In this document: positions 1 through 7,456 of the stretch, in pieces | Layout: each line of letters opens with the position of its first letter | Numbering within the stretch: position 1 is the stretch's first letter | The notes under the pieces: model-generated | Databases searched by the model: none | The model's input: the letters and a program-made list of their open reading frames with translations, nothing else | Told to the model about the DNA's origin: nothing | NCBI GenBank assembly: GCA_002424295.1 | Contig: DIQY01000029.1 | Location: 1,910 to 20,833 of the forward strand | DNA: 18,924 nt | Reading direction: 5' to 3' | DNA from: Ruminococcaceae bacterium UBA5450 | Lineage (GTDB): Bacteria; Bacillota; Clostridia; Oscillospirales; Acutalibacteraceae | Made by a program: the position numbers and the translations under genes

Positions 1-1095
1 GATATGCCGTATTGTCCCATAGTCCTTCACAGGCCGCGTTTCGATATTCTCGCCGACCGTCTTTCCGGTCGCCGTTATGTGTGACTTGTCTATGAGATCT
101 TTCTTCGAAAGCTCGTTCATCACAGCCTGGATGCCGCCCGCCGCGTTCAGATCCTGCATATGAGTCCCTCCCGCCGGAGCGAGATGGCACAGATTCGGGA
201 CCTTCGCGCTGTACTCGTTGAATGTGTCGAGAGTCAGATCGACTCCTGCCTCATTCGCGATCGCGAGAAGATGCAGTACACTGTTCGATGAACATCCAAG
301 AGCCATGTCGCAGGTGAGCGCGTTAAGCACCGACTTCTCATCCACGATATCACGAGCCGTGATATCATTTCTGACAAGATCCATGATCGCCATACCGGCC
401 TTCTTTGCCATCCTGAGTCTGCCCCCGTCGACAGCAGGGACAATGCCGTTTCCCGGCAGCGCGAGCCCGAGTACCTCCGCGATACAGTTCATACTGTTCG
501 CGGTATACATCCCAGCGCAGCTGCCGCAGCCCGGGCAGACACCCTCTTCATACGCGGTCAGTCCATCGTCGTCGATCATGCCCGCCTTCCTCGCGCCGAA
601 AGCTTCGAATATTTTCGACAGACTTACGTCTTCGCCTTTCACGCAGCCGGCCATCATAGGTCCGCCCGAGCAAACGACTGCCGGCACATCCATTCTGACA
701 GCGGCCATCATCATACCCGGTACGATCTTATCGCAGTTCGGTATGAGCACGAGTCCGTCAAAGCAGTGCGCCATCGTCATCGTTTCCACACTGTCCGCAA
801 TAAGCTCTCTGCTCGCGAGACTGTATTTCATCCCCGCGTGTCCCATCGCGATACCGTCGCAGACGCCGATCGAAGGGAACTCTATCGGAGTCCCTCCGGC
901 CATACGCACCCCTGCCTTTACTGCTTCAGCCACTTTATCAAGATTAAAATGTCCCGGCACGATCTCGCTGTGAGCGCAGCGTACGCCTATAAGCGGACGT
1001 TCAAGTTCTTCCTTTATATATCCCATCGCGTAGAAGAGGCTCCTGTGCGGAGCTCTTTCCACTCCCTTTGTGACCTGTTCACTTCTGAGTTTCAT
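1..1095 (-). CDS. ilvD: Dihydroxy-acid dehydratase IlvD, C-terminus cut by window edge
   Basis: IlvD dehydrates 2,3-dihydroxy-isovalerate and its isoleucine-pathway counterpart to the 2-keto acids, using an Fe-S cluster, in the cytoplasm. Translation from 1095 gives about 365 residues with no stop before the edge; the family is about 555-570 aa, so roughly the last third is missing. Visible hallmarks are the EIVPGH segment near residue 44, the CDGIAMGH motif near 79, the NCDKIVPGM motif near 119 and the CPGCGSCAGMYTANSMN motif near 190; these carry the three cysteines expected to hold the cluster. The ATG at 1095 follows a GGAGG site and lies 24 nt after the ilvC stop, so it is the last visible gene of the ilv operon. 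Codon style (many ATA, AGA, AGG and CTC codons, higher GC) differs from the genes at 2204-18390, so this piece may come from another genome (see findings). Family call is certain. Confidence 0.95.
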   Translation of the reverse strand, partial: MKLRSEQVTKGVERAPHRSLFYAMGYIKEELERPLIGVRCAHSEIVPGHFNLDKVAEAVKAGVRMAGGTPIEFPSIGVCDGIAMGHAGMKYSLASRELIADSVETMTMAHCFDGLVLIPNCDKIVPGMMMAAVRMDVPAVVCSGGPMMAGCVKGEDVSLSKIFEAFGARKAGMIDDDGLTAYEEGVCPGCGSCAGMYTANSMNCIAEVLGLALPGNGIVPAVDGGRLRMAKKAGMAIMDLVRNDITARDIVDEKSVLNALTCDMALGCSSNSVLHLLAIANEAGVDLTLDTFNEYSAKVPNLCHLAPAGGTHMQDLNAAGGIQAVMNELSKKDLIDKSHITATGKTVGENIETRPVKDYGTIRHI

Positions 1096-1119
1096 CAGTT
1101 TCCTCCTGCCTGTACCGGA

Positions 1120-2124
1120 CTAGTTGTACTGTCTCAGCCAACTCATCATGCTCCTGAGCTCCGCTCCGACGGTCGAGCTCTGATGCTTGCATCTCTCAGC
1201 TCTCTCATCGAGGAATTTCTTCTTTCCCTCTTCCGATCTCATCGCCGTCATGAACTCATCAGCGAATGAACCGTCCTGTATACGATCCAGTATTTCTTTC
1301 ATGCCGTCACGCGATTCCTTCGTGATGACTTTCTTTCCCGCGTAATAATCTCCGTACTCGGCCGTGTTAGATACCGACTTTCTCATGAGCTCCATGCCGC
1401 CCGAGTTCATCAGATCGACGATAAGCTTCATCTCATGCATCGTTTCGAAGTAAGCCATCTCAGGCTGGTAGCCTGCTTTCACGAGCGTTTCGAATCCCGC
1501 TTCCATGAGCTCCGTGATGCCGCCGCAGAGGACTGCCTGCTCGCCGAACAGATCCGTTTCAGTTTCAATTTTAAAGGTGGTTTCCATCAGAGCTGCACGA
1601 GCAGCTCCCAAACCTGCGCCATAAGCCAGTGCAACATCGAGGCAGTGACCGGAAGCATCCTGGTAAACCGCAACCAGAGCCGGGGTGCCTTTGCCTTCGA
1701 CAAACTCAGAACGGACGGTGTGACCCGGTGCCTTCGGAGCAATCATGAAAACATCAATGTTCTTAGGTGGTAAGATCTGCTTAAAGTGGATGTTAAAGCC
1801 ATGAGCAAAGGCAAGTGCTTTCCCTTCAGTCAAGTAGGGAGCGATGTCTTTCTTATAAATATCCGCCTGCTTCTCATCAGGAGTCAGCATCATAATGATA
1901 TCTGCCTTCTGAGTGGCTTCTGCAGTGGTCATAACATCAAAGCCCATCTCTTTTACATGATCCCAGCGCCGGCTGCCTTTATAGAGGCCGACAATTACAT
2001 TTACACCGCTGTCACGCAAGTTTAGAGCGTGAGCATGACCCTGGCTGCCGTAGCCAATAATTGCAACGGTCTTCCCCTTGAGAACGTTGATGTCGCAGTC
2101 TGCGTTGTAATAGATCTTTGGCAT
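1120..2124 (-). CDS. ilvC: Ketol-acid reductoisomerase IlvC (apparently chimeric)
   Basis: IlvC isomerises and reduces acetolactate (or acetohydroxybutyrate) to the dihydroxy acid with NAD(P)H and Mg2+. The 334-aa product has the usual class I length. The Rossmann motif GYGSQGHAHALNLRDSG is near residue 24, the cofactor-selecting loop GLYKGSRRW is near 47, and the metal-binding ETETDLFGEQ block is near 186-196. The ATG at 2124 follows AAGGAGG with 79 nt after ilvN. Codon style changes around 1520-1560: the N-terminal part matches the neighbouring ilvN and ilvB, while the C-terminal part (1120 to about 1520) matches ilvD, with AGA, ATA and CTC codons. The frame is intact across the switch, and the switch falls in the most conserved stretch of the protein. 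As an enzyme the call is certain; as a natural contiguous gene it is doubtful. Confidence 0.95.
   Translation of the reverse strand: MPKIYYNADCDINVLKGKTVAIIGYGSQGHAHALNLRDSGVNVIVGLYKGSRRWDHVKEMGFDVMTTAEATQKADIIMMLTPDEKQADIYKKDIAPYLTEGKALAFAHGFNIHFKQILPPKNIDVFMIAPKAPGHTVRSEFVEGKGTPALVAVYQDASGHCLDVALAYGAGLGAARAALMETTFKIETETDLFGEQAVLCGGITELMEAGFETLVKAGYQPEMAYFETMHEMKLIVDLMNSGGMELMRKSVSNTAEYGDYYAGKKVITKESRDGMKEILDRIQDGSFADEFMTAMRSEEGKKKFLDERAERCKHQSSTVGAELRSMMSWLRQYN
1520..1560. other. Probable chimera junction inside ilvC
   Basis: This segment encodes the conserved block around ETDLFGEQAVLCGG (about residues 189-202 of IlvC). On its right, codon choice resembles the rest of the window; on its left, all the way to position 1, it changes to a style rich in ATA, AGA/AGG and CTC. 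A switch at a conserved block, in frame, fits an assembly join through shared sequence. Recombination between strains is the alternative. Confidence 0.6.
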
Positions 2125-2203
2125 ATGTTTTTTCCTCCTTGCCTTTCTCAGGCTTAAAATTTATAAACGGAACTCTGAAAAGAGTTGGGTTAACGTAAGA
2201 AAA

Positions 2204-2707
2204 TCAGGGATTTACTTTGCTCTTTGTAATCTGAGCGCCCTTTTCAATCGCGATTGCACCGGTTCGGACAATTTCTTTGATTCCATAGGGATGTACCAAA
2301 TCAATCAAAGTCTGGGTATTTTCCTGTGTATCCGAAATTTCCAAAGTCAGGCTGCTGGGTGCTACATCTATAATCTGAGCTTTCATCAGCTCGGCAATCT
2401 TCATCAGGTCTATTCGGTCTTGTGTGCGGCAATTCACCTTGATGAGAGATAACTCTCGAGAAAGAAAGTTTCCGGGAGTTAACACTTTTACCTTAATGAC
2501 CTGAATCAACTTATTTAATTGTTTTTCCACCTGCTCGACGATCGATTCATCGCCGTCCACTACGATCGTGATGCGGGAGATGGTGGAGTCTTCCGTCACG
2601 CCCACTGCAAGAGAATCGATATTGAATCCCCGTCGGGCAAAAAGGCTGACCACTTTTGAGAGCAGGCCAGGCTGGTTTTCAACCAGTACAGAAAGCGTAA
2701 ATTTCAT
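2204..2707 (-). CDS. ilvN: Acetolactate synthase small (regulatory) subunit IlvN/IlvH
   Basis: This is the regulatory subunit that binds the large subunit (IlvB), raises its activity and usually gives valine feedback inhibition. The 167-aa length is typical of the IlvH type. The N-terminal ACT domain spans about residues 1-75, with VENQPGLLSKVVSLFARRGFNI and the strand ending ITIVVDGDE. A second ACT-like C-terminal domain follows from about 80 (ELSLIKVNC, then QIIDVAPSSLTLEISDT). The ATG at 2707 follows AAAGGAGGG and is 15 nt after the ilvB stop, so the pair is cotranscribed and probably coexpressed in fixed ratio. Nothing is missing. The IlvN versus IlvH name is a convention; both are the same family. 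Confidence 0.95.
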   Translation of the reverse strand: MKFTLSVLVENQPGLLSKVVSLFARRGFNIDSLAVGVTEDSTISRITIVVDGDESIVEQVEKQLNKLIQVIKVKVLTPGNFLSRELSLIKVNCRTQDRIDLMKIAELMKAQIIDVAPSSLTLEISDTQENTQTLIDLVHPYGIKEIVRTGAIAIEKGAQITKSKVNP

Positions 2708-2722
2708 TAAGACTGCCCTCCT

Positions 2723-4345
2723 TTAAATACTTGGGGTATCCGGATCAACCCGGCATACTAAAATATAGGGGTCAGGACTTTCGAGCATTCGTGCGGCGGC
2801 TTCTTTTGCTTCTTGGTTGGAAAAAGCGCATTCTGCTTTGATTCCATAGCTTTTTGCAAGAAGAACAAAATCCGGTTCGCCGCCTTTTAGCTGTGTCGCA
2901 ATATAATGGCTGTGATAAAGTTTATCTTGAAACTCTTTGACCATGCCAAGAGTGCCATTTTGCATAATGATGATTTTAATCGGAATTTGATACTGCATGA
3001 TGGTGCCGAGTTCGCACATTGCCATCTGAAAGGAACCGTCTCCGCAGACGGCGACAACCTGCCGGCGAGGTTTCGCAAGTTTTGCGCCGATTGCCGCTGG
3101 AATGGCATATCCCATGGTGCCAAGGCCGCCGCTTGTTAGGAACCGACCCCGCTTTACATTAAAATTGCGTGCCGACCAAATTTGGTTTTGCCCCACATCG
3201 GCCACAAGAATCGCATTTTCTTCCATCATAGAAGAAAGGTCGCGGATAAAGACCCTGGGTTCTACCGCATCCTCCCGGGGAACTCCACGGAGCGGATACT
3301 GATTTTTAAGCTCTAAAACTTCTTTTTTCCATTCTTCTGGAACAGTATCGGTGATTTCTTCTGCCATCGTGTGCAGAACGCCGCGGATATCGCCGACAAT
3401 CGGAATATCCACCTGTATGTTTTTCCCGATTTCTGCCGGGTCGATATCGATATGAATAATCACGGCTTTATTGGCGATCTGTTCCGGAGAGCTAACGGCG
3501 CGGTCGCCGACTCTTGCGCCGCAAAGAATCACCAAGTCGGCTTTTTTTAGTGCCCGGTTGGCGCTTTCTCTGCCATGGGTTCCGATCATGCCGAGATAAT
3601 GGTCACTATTCATTGGAACCACGCCGATACCCATCATGGTCGCACAGACGGGAATTCCGCTGTTTGTCGCAAATGCAATCATTTCTTCCCTGGCACCCGA
3701 GAGAACCACGCCGCCGCCGCAGCAGAGAATGGGGCGCTTTGCTTTGCTGATAGCGATGAGCGCTTTTTTGATCTGCATAATATGTCCTTGGGTGCGGGGC
3801 TTATAGCCGCGGATCTGCGCTTTTTCCGGATAATGAAAATCTTCTACCATCTGGTTTTGAATATCAGTGGGAATATCGATCAAAACGGGGCCGGGGCGTC
3901 CGGTAGAAGCAATATAGAATGCTTCTTTAAAGATATGAGTCAGATCATTTGCATCTTTTACAAGGTAACTGTGCTTTGTGAAACTTTCACAGGCACCGGT
4001 GATGTCGGCTTCCTGAAAAACATCGCGTCCTAAAAGCCATGAATTTACCTGGCCGGTAATAATGATCAGCGGAATCGAATCCATATAAGCAGTCGCAATG
4101 CCGGTAATTAAATTAGTTGCACCGGGGCCGGAGGTCGCAACACAAACGCCGATCTTTCCGCTGGAGCGGGCATATCCGCTGGCCTCATGCGCCGCATTCT
4201 GTTCTTCCCGACAGAGGATATGGCGAATGTCAGATTCGAAAAGGCAATCATAAAAAGGGCAGATTGCGGCGCCAGGATAACCGAAAACAAGATTGACGTT
4301 TTCTTCTTCCAGACATTTTACCATAATCTGTGCGCCGCTAAACAT
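2723..4345 (-). CDS. ilvB: Acetolactate synthase large (catalytic) subunit IlvB
   Basis: This thiamine-diphosphate enzyme condenses two pyruvates to acetolactate (valine/leucine), or pyruvate and 2-ketobutyrate to acetohydroxybutyrate (isoleucine). The 540-aa protein has the N-terminal PYR domain with VFGYPGAAICPFYD near 20-33 and the catalytic Glu of CREEQNAAHEASGYAR (E48). A central FAD-type domain follows, then the PP domain with the Mg-ThDP motif GDGSFQMAMCEL and the later asparagine of MQNGTLG. The substrate loop reads GMVKEFQ, with Phe472 where E. coli AHAS II has Trp464 (GMVRQWQ). The ATG at 4345 follows GAGGAGG with good spacing. It is the first gene of the operon, behind a sigma-A promoter at 4450-4478 and a leader terminator at 4395-4423. 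A similar ThDP enzyme is excluded by the adjacent ilvN and ilvC. Confidence 0.96.
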   Translation of the reverse strand: MFSGAQIMVKCLEEENVNLVFGYPGAAICPFYDCLFESDIRHILCREEQNAAHEASGYARSSGKIGVCVATSGPGATNLITGIATAYMDSIPLIIITGQVNSWLLGRDVFQEADITGACESFTKHSYLVKDANDLTHIFKEAFYIASTGRPGPVLIDIPTDIQNQMVEDFHYPEKAQIRGYKPRTQGHIMQIKKALIAISKAKRPILCCGGGVVLSGAREEMIAFATNSGIPVCATMMGIGVVPMNSDHYLGMIGTHGRESANRALKKADLVILCGARVGDRAVSSPEQIANKAVIIHIDIDPAEIGKNIQVDIPIVGDIRGVLHTMAEEITDTVPEEWKKEVLELKNQYPLRGVPREDAVEPRVFIRDLSSMMEENAILVADVGQNQIWSARNFNVKRGRFLTSGGLGTMGYAIPAAIGAKLAKPRRQVVAVCGDGSFQMAMCELGTIMQYQIPIKIIIMQNGTLGMVKEFQDKLYHSHYIATQLKGGEPDFVLLAKSYGIKAECAFSNQEAKEAAARMLESPDPYILVCRVDPDTPSI

Positions 4346-4394
4346 AAAAATTACCTCCTCATTTTGCCAATAAAGTCACCAAGACTTTTGTAAT

Positions 4395-4423
4395 AAAAAA
4401 GCCGATCCGGAGAAAGGATCGGC
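4395..4423 (-). terminator. Intrinsic terminator in the ilvB leader (probable attenuator)
   Basis: Read on the minus strand, GCCGATCC pairs perfectly with GGATCGGC across a 7-nt loop and is followed by TTTTTT. It lies about 20 nt downstream of the start expected from the promoter at 4450-4478 and about 50 nt before the ilvB ATG, so it sits inside the ilv leader. It could also end the thioesterase transcript from 4545. No T-box, leader peptide or clear antiterminator was seen. A small AAAGTC/GACTTT hairpin follows it just before the ribosome binding site. Confidence 0.8.
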
Positions 4424-4449
4424 GAAACTTTTTCCGAATTTAATTAGTA

Positions 4450-4478
4450 ATTATACGATAGAATGACCAGAAGGTCAA
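4450..4478 (-). promoter_or_regulatory. Sigma-A promoter of the ilvBNCD operon
   Basis: On the minus strand, TTGACC (4478-4473) and TATAAT (4455-4450) are separated by exactly 17 nt. The predicted start is near 4443, giving a leader of about 100 nt that contains the terminator at 4395-4423. Confidence 0.85.
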
Positions 4479-4544
4479 TAAAAAGTTTAGCAATTTAACT
4501 CGGAAAATTTATTTTTTAAATTATTTTCTTAAAAATGGGATTTT

Positions 4545-4922
4545 TTATAGCTTGGAATCGGCTTTTTGCTGGAAACGATTGGAAAAAACAGAAACGCGCT
4601 GGTGGACTCCGGTAGCAACTTCACCTTTGTTATCGCTGGCGGTCAAGGAGAAATCGAAAAAGCGTCCCTCCTGTTTTGTCAAAACTGCCGTTACGGTAAT
4701 TTCGGCACCCAGAGGAGAGGGTGCATTGTGATTGACTGTGATGGAACAGCCGACCGTTGTGGAACCCTCGTCCAAATATTTAGCAGCGAGATTCATGGAA
4801 GCGTTCTCAAAAAGGGCAGCCAGAGTTGGAGTGGCAAGTACCCGCAGACTGCCGGATCCGACATTTACAGCGAGCATATCTTCGGTTACGGTTTTTGTAA
4901 TGGTCAATTTTGTTTCTTGCAT
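4545..4922 (-). CDS. Hotdog-fold acyl-CoA thioesterase, FlK-like
   Basis: The 125-aa protein is a short single-domain hotdog thioesterase. Spacing of polar residues matches fluoroacetyl-CoA thioesterase FlK: T31 (LATPT), E39 (ALFENAS) and H65 (TVNHNAPSPLG) reproduce the FlK T42/E50/H76 intervals of 8 and 26. This is known from the family and not proof of fluoroacetate use; members in gut Clostridia are generic small acyl-CoA thioesterases of unknown substrate. I chose the ATG at 4922 because AGGAGGG lies just upstream of it; the in-frame ATG at 4943 would put that site inside the gene. It diverges from the GNAT gene at 4996, and the two share a 73-nt intergenic region. It has no terminator of its own before the ilv promoter. 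Fold assignment is strong, substrate unknown. Confidence 0.85.
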   Translation of the reverse strand: MQETKLTITKTVTEDMLAVNVGSGSLRVLATPTLAALFENASMNLAAKYLDEGSTTVGCSITVNHNAPSPLGAEITVTAVLTKQEGRFFDFSLTASDNKGEVATGVHQRVSVFSNRFQQKADSKL

Positions 4923-4951
4923 TGTAATCCCTCCTAGAATCATGTTATAAT
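4922..4951 (+). promoter_or_regulatory. Possible promoter of the GNAT gene
   Basis: TATAAT at 4946-4951 is a perfect -10 box. The best -35 candidate is TTGTAA at 4922-4927 with an 18-nt spacer, which is weak and overlaps the start codon and ribosome binding site of the divergent thioesterase. A minus-strand promoter must also lie in this short interval but is not clear. Confidence 0.45.
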
Positions 4952-4995
4952 TACTATATCATATTTTCTAAAAAAAAAACAAGGAGAACCGTAAA

Positions 4996-5511
4996 TTGGA
5001 GCTGCAAATTGTAAAAGCGGAAGAGGAAGATTTACCTCAGGTTGCTGCTTTGGCAAAAGAAATCTGGGAAGAACATTTTACGCCGATCATCGGAGAAAAA
5101 CAGGTGGCGTATATGGTGGAAAAATTTCAGTCTCTCACCGCGATGCGCCGCCAGACAAAGACGGAGGGATACCGCTATTATCGCTTCTTAAAAGATGGAG
5201 TGCTGATTGGCTATACGGGAGTGGCGGTGAACCCCGGTGACGAAGAACGGCTTTTTTTAAGTAAACTGTATATTAAAAAAGAAGAAAGAGGACAAGGCTT
5301 TTCCAGCAGAGCTTTTGATTTTCTCGAAGATCTCTGCCGAAAAGAAGGTCGCCGGTCGATTTGGCTTACCGTCAATAAACAGAACGAAATTCCCCTTGCG
5401 GTTTATCGGCATCGCGGATTTCAGATTACCGACAGCGTTGTCACCGATATTGGCAGCGAATTTGTGATGGATGACTACATAATGGAGAAGATTATTTCAA
5501 AAACAAAGTAA
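4996..5511 (+). CDS. GNAT-family N-acetyltransferase
   Basis: The 171-aa protein is a GCN5-related acetyltransferase that moves an acetyl group from acetyl-CoA to an unknown amine. Motif A is seen as LYIKKEERGQGFSSRAFDFLE near residues 91-111, with RGQGFS as the pyrophosphate-binding loop. The downstream LTVNKQNEIPLAVYRHRGF stretch is the usual motif B with the N...A...Y..GF pattern. The start is TTG at 4996, supported by AGGAG at 4982-4986; no ATG is better placed. It resembles RimI/YjcF-like single-domain members. It stands alone, with ychF following behind its own promoter. The substrate cannot be read from the sequence. Confidence 0.85.
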   Translation: MELQIVKAEEEDLPQVAALAKEIWEEHFTPIIGEKQVAYMVEKFQSLTAMRRQTKTEGYRYYRFLKDGVLIGYTGVAVNPGDEERLFLSKLYIKKEERGQGFSSRAFDFLEDLCRKEGRRSIWLTVNKQNEIPLAVYRHRGFQITDSVVTDIGSEFVMDDYIMEKIISKTK

Positions 5512-5523
5512 AACTCACAGAAA

Positions 5524-5539
5524 AATAATAATTATTATT
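5524..5539. repeat. 16-bp AT palindrome upstream of ychF
   Basis: AATAATAA is followed directly by TTATTATT, a perfect palindrome ending 9 nt before the -35 box of ychF. It resembles the all-AT operators of Fur/PerR-type regulators or an UP element. The base composition makes chance likely. Confidence 0.35.
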
Positions 5540-5548
5540 AAATTTGCA

Positions 5549-5577
5549 TTGACTTTCCAAATTCTTCATGATATTAT
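5549..5577 (+). promoter_or_regulatory. Sigma-A promoter of ychF
   Basis: TTGACT (5549-5554) and TATTAT (5572-5577) with a 17-nt spacer. The predicted start near 5584 leaves a short untranslated leader of about 25 nt. Confidence 0.75.
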
Positions 5578-5608
5578 AAAAAACGAAAAGACAAAGAGGG
5601 ATCACCGT

Positions 5609-6703
5609 ATGAAATTAGGAATTGTAGGACTGCCGAACGTAGGAAAGAGCACCTTGTTCAACGCGATTACAAATGCAGGAGCACAGAGCGCAAATTATCC
5701 GTTCTGCACTATCGAACCCAATATTGGGGTTGTGGCGGTGCCGGATAAGCGGCTTAACTGGCTTTCGGATTTCTATCATCCGAAGAAGTTTACGCCGGCT
5801 AGCATTGAGTTTGTAGATATTGCGGGTCTTGTAAAAGGAGCCAGCAAAGGCGAAGGACTCGGCAATAAATTCCTTGCCAATATTCGAGAAGTGGATGCAA
5901 TCGTCCACGTTGTCCGCTGTTTTGAAGATGACGATATTGTCCACGTAGAGGGCAGCATTGATCCGAAGCGTGATATTGAAACAATTAATGTGGAGCTGAT
6001 CCTTTCGGATTTGGAAGTCTTGGATCGCCGAATTGATAAAACTCAGAAGATGATTAAAGCAGATAAAAAGTACCAGATTGAGCTTGACTTTTTTAAACGG
6101 GTCAAAGAAGCTTTAGATGCTGGAAAACCTGCACGTAGTGTCGAATGTAACGAAGATGAAGCGGCGCTTCTTTCGACCGTCAATCTTTTGACGAATAAGC
6201 CAATTATCTATGCTGCCAATATGAGTGAGGCGGATTTTAAAGCCGATATTCATCAGAATCATTTTCTTGCAGAAGTCGAAAAGATTGCAAACGAGGAGCA
6301 TGCAGCCGTATTGCCGATCTGTGCAGAGATGGAAGCAGAAATGGGCGATATGGAGCCCGATGAAAAAGAACTGTTCCTTGCGGATCTGGGGTTAAAGGAA
6401 TCTGGGCTGGACCGTTTGATTCGCGCCTGCTATTCCCTTTTGGGATTGATCAGTTTCTTGACTGCAGGAGAACCTGAAGTCCGTGCATGGACCATTAAAA
6501 AAGGAACAAAAGCACCGCAGGCTGCCGGAAAGATTCATACGGATTTTGAGCGCGGGTTTATCCGTGCCGAGATCGTTTCTTTTAAAGATTTGGTGGAATG
6601 TGGTTCCATTGCCGCGGCAAAAGAGAAGGGTCTCTACCGCAGTGAAGGAAAAGACTATGTGATGCAGGACGGAGATGTAGTCCTTTTCAGGTTTAATGTT
6701 TAA
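5609..6703 (+). CDS. ychF: Redox-regulated ATPase YchF (OLA1 family)
   Basis: YchF is a universal P-loop ATPase that binds ribosomes; in E. coli it dampens the oxidative stress response. The 364-aa product has the usual length. Seen motifs are the P-loop GLPNVGKS at 7-14, the switch region DIAGLVKGASKGEGLGNKFL near 69-88, and the NMSE motif that replaces the GTP-specific NKxD and marks ATP preference. A helical insert and the C-terminal TGS domain follow, ending VMQDGDVVLFRFNV. I chose the ATG at 5609 (MKLGIVGLPN): it aligns with the family N-terminus and follows GAGGG, while an upstream in-frame TTG at 5549 lies inside the -35 box. Rubrerythrin follows after 93 nt with no convincing terminator between, so some cotranscription is possible. 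Confidence 0.95.
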   Translation: MKLGIVGLPNVGKSTLFNAITNAGAQSANYPFCTIEPNIGVVAVPDKRLNWLSDFYHPKKFTPASIEFVDIAGLVKGASKGEGLGNKFLANIREVDAIVHVVRCFEDDDIVHVEGSIDPKRDIETINVELILSDLEVLDRRIDKTQKMIKADKKYQIELDFFKRVKEALDAGKPARSVECNEDEAALLSTVNLLTNKPIIYAANMSEADFKADIHQNHFLAEVEKIANEEHAAVLPICAEMEAEMGDMEPDEKELFLADLGLKESGLDRLIRACYSLLGLISFLTAGEPEVRAWTIKKGTKAPQAAGKIHTDFERGFIRAEIVSFKDLVECGSIAAAKEKGLYRSEGKDYVMQDGDVVLFRFNV

Positions 6704-6796
6704 GAAATTTCTTTTTGGCAATTCTTTTTTGGGGAAGAAAGTGTTTCTTTCCTTTAGAATTTGCATAAATCAAAATGAAATTAGGAGGTAATTCGT

Positions 6797-7336
6797 ATGG
6801 AATTCAAAGGAAGTAGAACAGAAGCAAATTTGGCGGCTGCGTTTGCCGGCGAGAGTCAGGCACGCAATAAATATACCTACTATGCAAGCCGGGCAAAAAA
6901 AGATGGATATGAGCAGATCGCAGCCATCTTTGAAGAGACAGCCAATAATGAAAAAGAGCATGCAAAACTTTGGTTTAAACTTCTTCATAATGGTGAGATC
7001 CCGGATACCATGACCAATTTGGCCGATGCGGCTGCCGGTGAAAACTACGAATGGACCGACATGTATAAGAATTTTGCAGAGGAAGCTGACAAAGAAGGCT
7101 TTGCGCAAATTGCACAGACGATGCGTGATATTGCAACGGTTGAAAAATCGCACGAGGAGCGCTACCGCAAGTTGCTTTCTGATTTGAAAGAAGATATCGT
7201 TTTCAAATGCGATGAAGAAACAGTTTGGGTATGCCGGAACTGCGGCTATATCTACGTTGGCAAAGAAGCTCCAAAAGTATGCCCCGCTTGTAAGCATCCA
7301 CAAGCTTATTTTGAACGCCGCGCGGTCAACTATTAA
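6797..7336 (+). CDS. rbr: Rubrerythrin
   Basis: Rubrerythrin reduces hydrogen peroxide to water in anaerobes, using a non-heme diiron site and a rubredoxin-type iron. The 179-aa protein starts with a ferritin-like four-helix domain: E19 (AGESQARNKY), the first ExxH at E52/H55 and the second ExxH at E116/H119 are in the expected helices, with further Glu near 95-96. The C-terminal rubredoxin domain has Cys146/Cys149 (CRNC) and Cys162/Cys165 (CPAC). The ATG at 6797 follows AGGAGG at 6783-6788. A strong terminator follows at 7363-7398. It marks a strict anaerobe. PerR control is common for this gene in Clostridia, but I see no clear PerR box directly upstream. Confidence 0.96.
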   Translation: MEFKGSRTEANLAAAFAGESQARNKYTYYASRAKKDGYEQIAAIFEETANNEKEHAKLWFKLLHNGEIPDTMTNLADAAAGENYEWTDMYKNFAEEADKEGFAQIAQTMRDIATVEKSHEERYRKLLSDLKEDIVFKCDEETVWVCRNCGYIYVGKEAPKVCPACKHPQAYFERRAVNY

Positions 7337-7362
7337 TTAATAAATTGAATCTTTAATTTTAC

Positions 7363-7398
7363 AAAAACCGGCAAACCATTTTTGGCTTGCCGGTTTTT
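7363..7398 (+). terminator. Terminator after rubrerythrin
   Basis: The stem AAAAACCGGCAA pairs with TTGCCGGTTTTT around an 11-12 nt loop and ends in a T run; the A run on the 5' side would also let it act on the minus strand. Confidence 0.9.
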
Positions 7399-7456
7399 CC
7401 TGTATTTCATTAAAAAATAAATAAAAAATCAATGCCTAATTTGTAAATATTTAATC

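Noticed and set aside
218..973. Plus-strand 251-aa open frame across ilvD
   Set aside because: It is antisense to the clearly coding ilvD; its composition is what a reversed coding frame gives, with no ribosome binding site or family motif.
4346..4450. T-box riboswitch in the ilvB leader
   Set aside because: The leader is about 100 nt and its terminator begins about 20 nt in; there is no room for a specifier stem, and no T-box sequence was seen.
4504..4518. CodY box upstream of the ilv promoter
   Set aside because: Only about 9 of 15 positions match the consensus in an AT-rich stretch, which is not more than chance.
6704..6760. Terminator between ychF and rubrerythrin
   Set aside because: Only A/T-rich stems (a GAAGAAA/TTTCTTTC pairing with a bulge) without a proper T run after them.
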